13,491 bases of DNA from an uncultured Sutterella sp. (GTDB lineage: Bacteria > Pseudomonadota > Gammaproteobacteria > Burkholderiales > Burkholderiaceae_F): contig USAL01000048.1 of the NCBI GenBank assembly GCA_900552545.1, forward strand, positions 1 to 13,491, in the 5' to 3' direction. Below, one piece after another: positions 1 through 8,844 of this stretch. The notes beneath the pieces are model-generated. The model did no database searches and was not told the DNA's origin. It was given only the letters and a program-made list of their open reading frames with translations. The position numbers and the translations under genes were made by a program. Position 1 is the stretch's first letter, and each line of letters opens with the position of its first letter.

Positions 1-1535
1 TGATGGACATCCGCCCCGACTATGCCAACGATGAAAAAGCCGGCAAGCTCGAGCGCGTCGCCCCCGACGAGGTCGATGTGGGGACCGTGATCGTCGTGCA
101 GCCGGGAGAAAAGGTGCCCATCGACGGCGTGGTGGTGGAGGGTGCCTCGAGCCTAAATACCAGCGCGCTCACGGGCGAGAGCTTGCCGCGAAGCGTCGCC
201 CAGGGCGAGGAGGTGATCAGCGGCTGCATCAACCTCACCGGGCTTCTGAAGGTGCGCACCACGAAGCTTTTCGGCGACTCGACCGTCTCGCAGATTCTTG
301 AGCTCGTTGAAAACGCAAGTTCGCGCAAGTCGAAGTCCGAGGCGTTCATCACGCGCTTTGCCCGCGTCTATACGCCGATCGTCTTTTTCTCGGCGTTGGC
401 GCTTGCGATCGTTCCGCCCGTCGTGCGCATGTCCTTCATGGATCTTGCGCCCGCCTGGAACGACTGGATCTACCGCGCGCTCGTCTTTCTCGTGATCAGC
501 TGCCCGTGTGCGCTCGTGATCAGCATTCCGCTCACGTTCTTTGCGGGCATCGGCGGCGCGAGCAAGGAGGGCATCCTTGTGAAGGGCTCGAACTACCTTG
601 AAGCTCTGTCGCAGACCACGACGCTTGTCATGGACAAGACAGGAACGCTCACGCAGGGCGTCTTTGAGGTGAGCGCCGTGCACCACAACACGATCGACGA
701 AGACAAGTTGATCGAATTGACGGCCTTGGCCGAGAGCGCCTCCTCGCACCCCATCAGCAAGAGCCTGCAGCGCGCCTACGGCAAGGCGATCGACCGCAGC
801 CGCGTCGCCGACGTGCGTGAGGTTGCGGGCCAGGGCGTCGTCGCCCGCGTCGACGGCCATGAAGTCGCCGCCGGCAACGAAAAGCTCATGAAGAGCCTCG
901 GAGTCGACCCCATTTCCTGCCGCAGCGCGGGCACGATCGTGCACGTGGCAGTCGACGGCAGCTACTGCGGCCACATCGTGATCGCCGACCGCATCAAGCC
1001 GCATGCGGTGCGCGCCATTGAACTCGTGAAGGCCGCAGGCGTCAGAAAGACCGTGATGCTCACGGGCGACAACAAGAAGACGGCCGATGCGGTGGCTTCC
1101 GAACTCGGCATCGACGAGGTGCGCTCCGAACTGCTGCCAAGCGACAAGGTCTCGGCCGTTGAAGAGCTCCTTGCGAACAACAAGGGCGGCAAGCTTGCCT
1201 TCGTGGGCGACGGCATCAACGATGCGCCGGCGCTCTCGCGCGCCGACATCGGCATCGCGATGGGCGCCATGGGGTCGGATGCGGCCATCGAAGCCGCCGA
1301 CGTGGTGCTGATGGACGACGATCCGATCAAGATCGCCAAGGGCATCAAGATCTCGCGCAAGTGCCTTGCGATCGTCAAGGAAAACATCTGGTTTGCCATC
1401 GGCATCAAGGTGCTCTGCCTGCTTCTGGGCGCCGTGGGCATCGCCAACATGTGGATGGCGATCTTTGCCGACGTGGGCGTGATGATCCTTGCGGTGCTAA
1501 ACGCAATCCGCGCGCTCTTCGTAAAGAACCTCTGA
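1..1535 (+). CDS. zntA: Zn/Cd/Pb-exporting P1B-type ATPase, C-terminal part (5' truncated)
   Basis: An inner-membrane pump that uses ATP to export soft divalent metals (Zn, Cd, Pb) from the cytoplasm. The gene enters from the left edge; the reading frame is open from base 3 and the first Met there is internal. Numbering from that Met, the actuator motif TGES is at 57-60, the membrane metal site CPC at 167-169, the phosphorylated Asp of DKTGTLT at 211, the P1B-specific HP of SSHPIS at 249-250, TGDN near 355, and the hinge GDGINDAP at 402-409. The last two helices carry K469 (IGIK) and D490 (ADVG), 21 residues apart, like K693 and D714 of E. coli ZntA. This points to the Zn/Cd/Pb subgroup over copper pumps. 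E. coli ZntA has about 732 residues, so roughly 220 are missing here: the N-terminal metal-binding domain and the first membrane helices. It converges with valS. The family is certain; the exact metal is inferred. Confidence 0.93.
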   Translation, partial: MDIRPDYANDEKAGKLERVAPDEVDVGTVIVVQPGEKVPIDGVVVEGASSLNTSALTGESLPRSVAQGEEVISGCINLTGLLKVRTTKLFGDSTVSQILELVENASSRKSKSEAFITRFARVYTPIVFFSALALAIVPPVVRMSFMDLAPAWNDWIYRALVFLVISCPCALVISIPLTFFAGIGGASKEGILVKGSNYLEALSQTTTLVMDKTGTLTQGVFEVSAVHHNTIDEDKLIELTALAESASSHPISKSLQRAYGKAIDRSRVADVREVAGQGVVARVDGHEVAAGNEKLMKSLGVDPISCRSAGTIVHVAVDGSYCGHIVIADRIKPHAVRAIELVKAAGVRKTVMLTGDNKKTADAVASELGIDEVRSELLPSDKVSAVEELLANNKGGKLAFVGDGINDAPALSRADIGIAMGAMGSDAAIEAADVVLMDDDPIKIAKGIKISRKCLAIVKENIWFAIGIKVLCLLLGAVGIANMWMAIFADVGVMILAVLNAIRALFVKNL

Positions 1536-1548
1536 GCGCCCCGTTAAA

Positions 1549-1571
1549 GAGGATCCTGCTACAGGATCCTC
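1549..1571. repeat. Perfect 10-bp inverted repeat after zntA
   Basis: GAGGATCCTG and CAGGATCCTC are exact reverse complements separated by the three bases CTA. The repeat starts 14 bp after the zntA stop. No T-run follows on the plus strand; on the minus strand the stem is followed only by TTTAAC. It could stabilise the zntA mRNA 3' end or act as a weak backup terminator for transcripts reading out of valS. The structure is plain in the sequence; the role is inferred. Confidence 0.7.
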
Positions 1572-1593
1572 CTTCGGGCCTTCAGAGAAAATC

Positions 1594-1637
1594 AAAAAAA
1601 GGAGACGTCTGCATGAAGCACAGGCGTCTCCTTTTTC
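1594..1637. terminator. Bidirectional intrinsic terminator between zntA and valS
   Basis: The GGAGACG arm (1601-1607) pairs with CGTCTCC (1625-1631). The stem extends inward through TCTG/CAGG with one wobble pair, leaving a loop of about nine bases. The left arm is preceded by seven A and the right arm is followed by five T. The hairpin therefore ends in a U-run when transcribed from either side, as expected where zntA (plus) and valS (minus) converge. It is the strongest terminator in this gap. Confidence 0.82.
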
Positions 1638-1640
1638 GTT

Positions 1641-1662
1641 TGGCTCTCGATATCAGGAGCCA
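1641..1662. repeat. Short inverted repeat between zntA and valS
   Basis: TGGCTC (1641-1646) and GAGCCA (1657-1662) form a 6-bp stem around a 10-base loop. It directly abuts the bidirectional terminator on one side and another hairpin on the other. No T-run follows, so it is not a terminator by itself. Its role is unknown. Confidence 0.5.
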
Positions 1663-1663
1663 T

Positions 1664-1697
1664 AAGGAAGGCGTCCGATTGCCGGAGCCTTCCTTTT
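1664..1697 (+). terminator. Second hairpin with short T-run
   Basis: AAGGAAGGC (1664-1672) pairs with GCCTTCCTT (1687-1695), and an inner TCCG/CGGA stem continues after a one-base bulge. On the plus strand the arm runs into four T (1694-1697), so it can back up termination of zntA read-through before the RNA becomes antisense to valS. On the minus strand the T-run is absent, so it is unlikely to be the main valS terminator. Confidence 0.5.
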
Positions 1698-1710
1698 AAG
1701 CTCGTCGAGC

Positions 1711-1713
<3 letters not shown>
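1697..1713. repeat. Palindrome overlapping the valS stop codon
   Basis: TAAGCTCG and CGAGCTTA are perfect reverse complements around one central base. The right arm contains the valS stop codon (TAA on the minus strand, 1711-1713). A one-base loop cannot form in RNA as such, so two or more inner pairs would open. It may be the base of a 3' mRNA hairpin or a protein-binding palindrome. The role is not known. Confidence 0.5.
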
Positions 1714-4566
<2,853 letters not shown>

Positions 4567-4584
4567 GACGCAATGAAAGTACGT

Positions 4585-4613
4585 AATTGACTGGCGAAAG
4601 TGCCTCTGGACAA
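4585..4613 (-). promoter_or_regulatory. Possible valS promoter
   Basis: Read on the minus strand, TTGTCC (4613-4608) is a fair -35 and TCAATT (4590-4585) a poor -10, separated by exactly 17 bases. If real, transcription would start only about 10-15 bases before the valS ATG at 4566. That would fit the missing Shine-Dalgarno site, since the mRNA would be nearly leaderless. The -10 match is only three of six, so this is a weak candidate. Confidence 0.25.
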
Positions 4614-4622
4614 AAATTTCAG

Positions 4623-4650
4623 GCGCAAAGCCCCTCGGGGGCATCTGCGC
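4623..4650. repeat. GC-rich interrupted hairpin upstream of valS
   Basis: The outer arms GCGCA (4623-4627) and TGCGC (4646-4650) enclose the inner arms GCCCC (4630-4634) and GGGGC (4638-4642), with a TCG loop and a small internal bulge. On the minus strand the stem is followed about seven bases later by AAATTTTTG. It therefore looks loosely terminator-like and lies upstream of the predicted valS promoter. The structure is seen; the function is unknown. Confidence 0.45.
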
Positions 4651-4681
4651 TGCGGGCGTATTTTCGCACGAATCGCCCGAG

Positions 4682-4728
4682 GCGGCCTTGATTGTTCCGG
4701 ATTGCCGCTGCGCGGCCTGAATTGTTCC
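4682..4728. repeat. Pair of 17-bp direct repeats, 30-bp period
   Basis: GCGGCCTTGATTGTTCC (4682-4698) recurs as GCGGCCTGAATTGTTCC (4712-4728), with 15 of 17 positions identical. The copies start exactly 30 bp apart, close to three helical turns, so both face the same side of the DNA. That arrangement suits two protomers of a regulator acting on recCBD or valS. No known operator consensus is recognised. Confidence 0.5.
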
Positions 4729-4766
4729 TCGAGGGCTTCAAAAAAGAGGAAAGAAGGAAGATCAAT

Positions 4767-4792
4767 GGGAGGGCAAAGGGGAGGGCAGAGGG
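4767..4792 (+). promoter_or_regulatory. G-quadruplex-forming pattern upstream of recC
   Basis: Five G-runs of three or four lie within 26 bases: 4767-4769, 4771-4773, 4778-4781, 4783-4785 and 4790-4792, separated by 1, 4, 1 and 4 bases. This satisfies the usual G3N1-7 quadruplex pattern with very short loops. It sits in an almost pure purine stretch from about 4736 to 4792, on the non-template strand of recC and about 175 bases before its start codon. Whether it folds or regulates anything is untested. Confidence 0.4.
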
Positions 4793-4811
4793 ACGTGCTG
4801 AAGCACCCTCT
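4787..4811. repeat. Imperfect hairpin overlapping the last G-run
   Basis: GTGC (4795-4798) pairs with GCAC (4803-4806) around the loop TGAA. The outer arms AGAGG (4787-4791) and CCTCT (4807-4811) extend the stem after a three-base bulge. The left outer arm uses bases of the G-quadruplex pattern, so the two structures would compete. There is no T-run directly behind it. Confidence 0.4.
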
Positions 4812-4831
4812 CGGCGCGGCGGGCTTTTTCG

Positions 4832-4837
4832 TAGAAT
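4832..4837 (+). promoter_or_regulatory. Possible -10 element of the recCBD promoter
   Basis: TAGAAT matches the sigma-70 -10 consensus at five of six positions and lies about 130 bases before the recC start. There is no good -35 at 16-18 bp upstream (the bases there read TCTCGG) and no TGn extension. It would need an activator or be a weak promoter. A weak recCBD promoter would be unsurprising, as the enzyme is made at few copies per cell. Confidence 0.25.
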
Positions 4838-4954
4838 GGGTGAAATTCGGGTTGATCTGCGGGAGCGGCCGCGGTGCGTCAGACGGGCCTCTCAAGGGCG
4901 CCTCAGGGCCGCGTTAAATCTGTCTTTTGTTCCAGCAAAGCCCTAAAAGCCATC

Positions 4955-4968
4955 GGAGCGCATCCTTG
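4955..4968 (+). promoter_or_regulatory. Ribosome binding site deciding the recC TTG start
   Basis: GGAG at 4955-4958 stands seven bases before TTG at 4966-4968. The reading frame is open back to another TTG at 4927, but that codon has no purine-rich site ahead of it. The protein from 4966 begins with the ETYYSNSYEFL block, which aligns with the extreme N-terminus of E. coli RecC (MLRVYHSNRLDVL). Both lines of evidence favour 4966. Confidence 0.65.
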
Positions 4969-7900
4969 ATTGAAACCTACTACAGCAATTCCTACGAGTT
5001 TCTTCGGGAGCTCATGGGCCGGATGATCTGCAGCCGGCGCCGTGAAAAAAGTTCGGGCGTCTTTGCCCGCGACCACATTCTCGTTCCGTCGGTCGCAGTG
5101 GCCGACGACCTCAACATGTACTTTGCGAGGAGTCTCGGCGTCGCCACGGGGCTGTGGTTTGACTTCGTGGGCCGGTGGCTTGAGCGCTTCACGCAGCGCA
5201 CGGGCTCGGCGCAGGGAACGTTCATGGACGATCTCGACTGGATGGTTCTTGCGCTCATCAACGACGAGGCGTTTTTGAATCGTCCCGGCTGCGAGCGGCT
5301 CAAGCACTACGTCACGGGGCAGACGCCGGTCGCCAAATGCACCTTCGCGCAGCGCCTCTCACGGCTTTTTACGACCTACACGACCTACCGCCTTGACTGG
5401 GTGATCGAGTGGATGGGAAACAATCCCGAAGACTTCTGCATTGGCGACACCGCGCGCCGCCGCGCGGAGCAAAAGGTGCTCGAGGCGCACCCCGACAGCG
5501 CCTGGCAGCGCGCGATGTGGTACGAAATCAAGCACCGCCTCTGGGGAAAAGAAAAGCGCGAGTGGCCGGGGAGCAGCCTTCTTGAGGGCATTCCCGCCTC
5601 CTGGCAGGCGCTTTTAAAGAAAAAGGAAAGCCCCGGGCGCAGGCCGCAGCTTTTCATCTTTCTTCCTTCGGGACTGCCGCCCCTGGCGCTTCCGATGCTG
5701 CAGGGGCTTTCCTCGACGCAGGACATCTTCATTTTTTGCTTGAATCCCTCGGCCGCCTATTGGTTTGAGGCGCTTCCCAAGGCGGTCTTCAGCAACTGGA
5801 AGCAGACGGGCGAGAGCGCGCTTGGGTACCTGCGGCGCAATGCCTCAAGCGAGCGCGCGCAGATTGAGCGCCTGTGGAATTTCACGCGCGACCCGGAAAC
5901 GGGAGCCGAGCCCGTGCTCTATGAAGACGACTGCGAACTCGTGCAGACGGTCGAGCGCCCGGGCTGGCGGGGCTCAAGCGATGAGCTCGAGCTGATGGGG
6001 GGCAGCACCCCGAATTCCACCAAAGCTCCCGAAGTCCCTGAACTGCGGCTTGACGTCTCGCGCCTTCTGGAACTTCGAGCCTCTGACGCAGGCGGCCAGC
6101 AGCAGTTCATGGTCTACGTCAATCAGCCAGAGACCACTGCGCTCGGGGCCCTGCAGCAGGCAATTTTGGAAGACGACGCGGGCAAGCTCCCGCGCGGGCG
6201 CGAAGAAGGCGATCAGTCGATCACGTTCGTGAAGGCCGCAAGCGCCGCGCGCGAAGTCGAGGGCTTGGCCGACTGGATTCAAAGCCTCATTGCGCGCACC
6301 AAAAAGAGCGCGCAGCCGCTCACGGCCGAAGACATTCTCGTCGTGACGCCCGATATCAACGCCCTGGCGCCCGTGATCAGCGCCGTGCTCGACAACCGCA
6401 TGGGGCGCGATGCGATTGCCTACAGCATCGTCGGGCAGTCCGTGGGCGAAGTCAACAGCGCCGCACAGGCCATTCTTGCCGCGGGCAGGCTCCTCACCGG
6501 ACGCGCCGACCGGCGCTCCTTTGAAGAGCTCTTGCAGTACCCGGTTGCAACGGCCGGACGCGGTGCGCGCGGGATCGACCTTGAGGCGATCTCAAGCTGG
6601 CTTGCGAGCGCGGGCTATCGCTTCGGCCTCAACGAAGGTCATGTCAAATGTCTTGTTGATGCAGGGCTTGCCGCCGAAGAAGGAAAGAACCTCTCAGCCT
6701 ACGACGGAACGCTTTCCCGCGCGCTTGAGCGCCTGGCGCTGGGAAGCTTCTCGCGCGGCGACCTCGAGCGCACGAATCGCGACGTCTACGCCGCCCGAGG
6801 CGATGAGCTCGGAGGCTACTCGCGCGTTGATACGCCCGAAGGCGCGGCGATGCTTTCCTTCCTGCTGGGCTTTTGGGAGGATCTGGTGGGGCTGCTGCCG
6901 GGAACCGAGGAGAGAAGCGCCGCGCAGTGGCAGGCCTGGACGCACGCCGTGATCGAGCGGCTTTTTCCTGAAGCTGCGGCAAGCGACGAGGTCGAGGACT
7001 TCCGGCGCATCGTCGACGCGATGGCAGAAGGCATGGTGCGCGTGTTGGGCGACTCGGCCGTTGACTTTGAAACGTTCTGGACGATGCTGTCGCTCAAGGT
7101 GGTCGACGGGACGACGCCCGTGCGCAGCACCGGGCGCGTCGTCTTTGCGCCCATTGAAGCCTTCCGGTGGCTGCCGCGGCGCGCCGTCGCCGTGCTGGGC
7201 TTAAACGAAGGCCCGCAGTTTCCGGGCGTCAACCGAACCGAGGAGTTCGACCTCATGCAGGCCGAGATGCGGGTTGCGGCTGACGACGGCTCGACGCAGA
7301 CGATCTCAGCGAGACGCCGGGGCGATCGCGACAGCCGCGCCAACAACCGCAATGTCTTTTTTGATCTCATCGTCTCCGCGCGCGAGTACCTCTACTGCTC
7401 GTACACGATCGGCACCGACCCGGTCGAGAAGAACCCCTCGGTCGTGCTCGCAGACTTAAAGCAGACGTTGGCGCTCGGGCTGGGCGACGAGGCGGCGGTC
7501 GATGCGGCCTTCGGCGTGACGTTGGCGACGCAGTCCGCAAGCCCCGAGAGCTTTGCGTCGCACATGGGCCTTTTGCAAAGCCACGATGCCGCCGCTGCTC
7601 GAGCCGTGAACGAGGCCGAGCGCGTCAACTACCTTGCCGCCGATGCGCGCTTTGTCGATCAGGCGGTCGTGACCGACGCCCTCGACGCTGCCAATGCTGC
7701 AGGGGCAGCCGCGCCTACGCGAACGCTGAGCTTCAAGGAGTTGAGCGATTGTCTGCTCAAGCCCGACCGGTGGCTTGTGAAAACCGCGGGCGTAAGCGAA
7801 ATCAAGGTCGAGCCCAACCCCGACGTGACGCTTGAGTCGCTCTTTGACAACGGGCTTCTGAAAAAGATCGCCTCCTCCGAAATCCTCGGCCTTATGCAGG

Positions 7901-8844
7901 ACGCTGAGACGGTGTCTGCGGCCGACATTGACCGCAACATCATCAGCACGCTCAAGGTGATGCCCGGCATGGGCCTGGCACCCGTGCGCGAGCTTCGCGC
8001 CAGACGCGAGGTCGCCCATCTACGGGCGGGCCTTTCTCAGGCGCTTGACGCCTTGAACGCGGGGCAGGCTGCACGCGTGGAGCGCGAAGCGTTGGACGAT
8101 TTTGTAACGACGGGAGCAAGACTCTTTGCACGGGTGAAGTTTTCACCGCAGACGATCTACAAGACGCCTGCAGGCGACTTCATTCTCTTTTTTGATATTT
8201 CAAGCACGGATCCGCTGCGCTCGCTTCTGCGCTTTATCTCTTTTTCCGCCGTGCGCCCGACGTTGGGCGCAGTCGTCGTCAACCTCAAGGCGGGAAAGAA
8301 AACGAAGAAAAAGGGCGACGAGGTCTCCGTGAGTTCGGACTTTGATCCGGCCGAGGGCATTGCCTTGAGCGTTCTGCGACCCGCGTCGGTCGTGGGCGTT
8401 GCAGCGCAGTGCCGGGAGGTGCTCGATGCGCTCGTGTCGGTGTTTGAGCGCCAGGCGCTTGAGTCGCCTGCCCTTGCAACGCCCGATGAGAAGACGTTTA
8501 ACCGCGGGCCCGAGCCGGTCAAGCTTCACAACGGCGCGCCCGTGTGGCTTGGGCGCGACGAGCGCGAGGCGATGCAGGAGGGCACCGAAAAGCTTCAGAA
8601 GGCAATTGAGAACCTGCGCTCGATCTTTGAGACGAGTGAAGACTATCTGCTGTCGGCGGGCGGTGCAGCAGCGACTGAGGGAGCGTCTGATGCGGCTGCG
8701 ACCGAGTCCGTGACGGCCGGGAAAACGAAGACCAGGACTGCCGCAAAGACGAGAAAAACAACAAAAAAGGTCGCCTCGCCCGAAGAACTCTTCGGCGCCC
8801 TGAAGAAGGCGATTCGCGATCTGGAGGTGTGCCGTGCACAATAA
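4966..8844 (+). CDS. recC: Exodeoxyribonuclease V gamma subunit, RecC
   Basis: Non-catalytic scaffold of RecBCD that splits the duplex and reads Chi in the 3' strand. It folds like an inactive helicase-nuclease. The product has 1292 residues from the TTG start, against 1122 in E. coli. Family landmarks appear in order: the N-terminal YYSNSYEFLRELM; IFLPSGLPPLALPMLQGL near 230 (compare ISALPPVYLQALQAL); SITFVKAASAAREVEGL from about 418; ILVVTPDINALAPVISAVL; VVFAPIEAFRWLPRRAVAVLGLNEG around 724-749; and RRGDRDSRANNRNVFFDLIVSAREYLYCSY from about 784, matching KRGDRSRRDDDRYLFLEALISAQQKLYISY. The extra length comes from a variable stretch before residue 418, a Lys-rich insert near 1108 and a low-complexity tail. 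Residues about 1230-1270 are Ala/Thr/Lys-rich (KTKTRTAAKTRKTTKK), followed by a short helical end. It overlaps recB by 11 bp, so translation is probably coupled. No ptrA-like gene lies between recC and recB, unlike in E. coli. Confidence 0.95.
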   Translation: MIETYYSNSYEFLRELMGRMICSRRREKSSGVFARDHILVPSVAVADDLNMYFARSLGVATGLWFDFVGRWLERFTQRTGSAQGTFMDDLDWMVLALINDEAFLNRPGCERLKHYVTGQTPVAKCTFAQRLSRLFTTYTTYRLDWVIEWMGNNPEDFCIGDTARRRAEQKVLEAHPDSAWQRAMWYEIKHRLWGKEKREWPGSSLLEGIPASWQALLKKKESPGRRPQLFIFLPSGLPPLALPMLQGLSSTQDIFIFCLNPSAAYWFEALPKAVFSNWKQTGESALGYLRRNASSERAQIERLWNFTRDPETGAEPVLYEDDCELVQTVERPGWRGSSDELELMGGSTPNSTKAPEVPELRLDVSRLLELRASDAGGQQQFMVYVNQPETTALGALQQAILEDDAGKLPRGREEGDQSITFVKAASAAREVEGLADWIQSLIARTKKSAQPLTAEDILVVTPDINALAPVISAVLDNRMGRDAIAYSIVGQSVGEVNSAAQAILAAGRLLTGRADRRSFEELLQYPVATAGRGARGIDLEAISSWLASAGYRFGLNEGHVKCLVDAGLAAEEGKNLSAYDGTLSRALERLALGSFSRGDLERTNRDVYAARGDELGGYSRVDTPEGAAMLSFLLGFWEDLVGLLPGTEERSAAQWQAWTHAVIERLFPEAAASDEVEDFRRIVDAMAEGMVRVLGDSAVDFETFWTMLSLKVVDGTTPVRSTGRVVFAPIEAFRWLPRRAVAVLGLNEGPQFPGVNRTEEFDLMQAEMRVAADDGSTQTISARRRGDRDSRANNRNVFFDLIVSAREYLYCSYTIGTDPVEKNPSVVLADLKQTLALGLGDEAAVDAAFGVTLATQSASPESFASHMGLLQSHDAAAARAVNEAERVNYLAADARFVDQAVVTDALDAANAAGAAAPTRTLSFKELSDCLLKPDRWLVKTAGVSEIKVEPNPDVTLESLFDNGLLKKIASSEILGLMQDAETVSAADIDRNIISTLKVMPGMGLAPVRELRARREVAHLRAGLSQALDALNAGQAARVEREALDDFVTTGARLFARVKFSPQTIYKTPAGDFILFFDISSTDPLRSLLRFISFSAVRPTLGAVVVNLKAGKKTKKKGDEVSVSSDFDPAEGIALSVLRPASVVGVAAQCREVLDALVSVFERQALESPALATPDEKTFNRGPEPVKLHNGAPVWLGRDEREAMQEGTEKLQKAIENLRSIFETSEDYLLSAGGAAATEGASDAAATESVTAGKTKTRTAAKTRKTTKKVASPEELFGALKKAIRDLEVCRAQ

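Larger units (their letters stand above)
4567..4965. other. Divergent valS-recC intergenic region
   Basis: About 400 bases separate the two divergent start codons. Open frames exist on both strands, but they encode compositionally biased Arg/Gly/Pro-rich peptides of no recognisable family and lack convincing ribosome sites, so I see no gene here. The region contains a GC-rich hairpin on the valS side, two near-identical 17-bp direct repeats, a purine-rich tract with a G-quadruplex pattern, a second hairpin, and a possible recC -10 element. It must hold the promoters of both valS and recCBD. Confidence 0.7.

Noticed and set aside
153..1004. 283-codon open frame antisense to the metal ATPase
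   Set aside because: It lies opposite the TGES, CPC and DKTGT motifs and is a compositional shadow.
1361..1699. 112-codon open frame across the zntA end and the terminator region
   Set aside because: It is out of frame with zntA, runs straight through the terminator hairpins and has no recognisable domain.
4567..4644. Upstream ATG giving ValS a 26-residue extension
   Set aside because: The extension has no ValS similarity and no ribosome site, and would make the protein longer than the family norm.
4567..4700. T-box-like riboswitch ahead of valS
   Set aside because: No T-box sequence or specifier loop is visible, and T-boxes are essentially absent from proteobacterial synthetase genes.
4927..4965. 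Upstream TTG as recC start
   Set aside because: There is no purine-rich site before it; the 4966 TTG has GGAG at good spacing and begins at the conserved RecC N-terminus.
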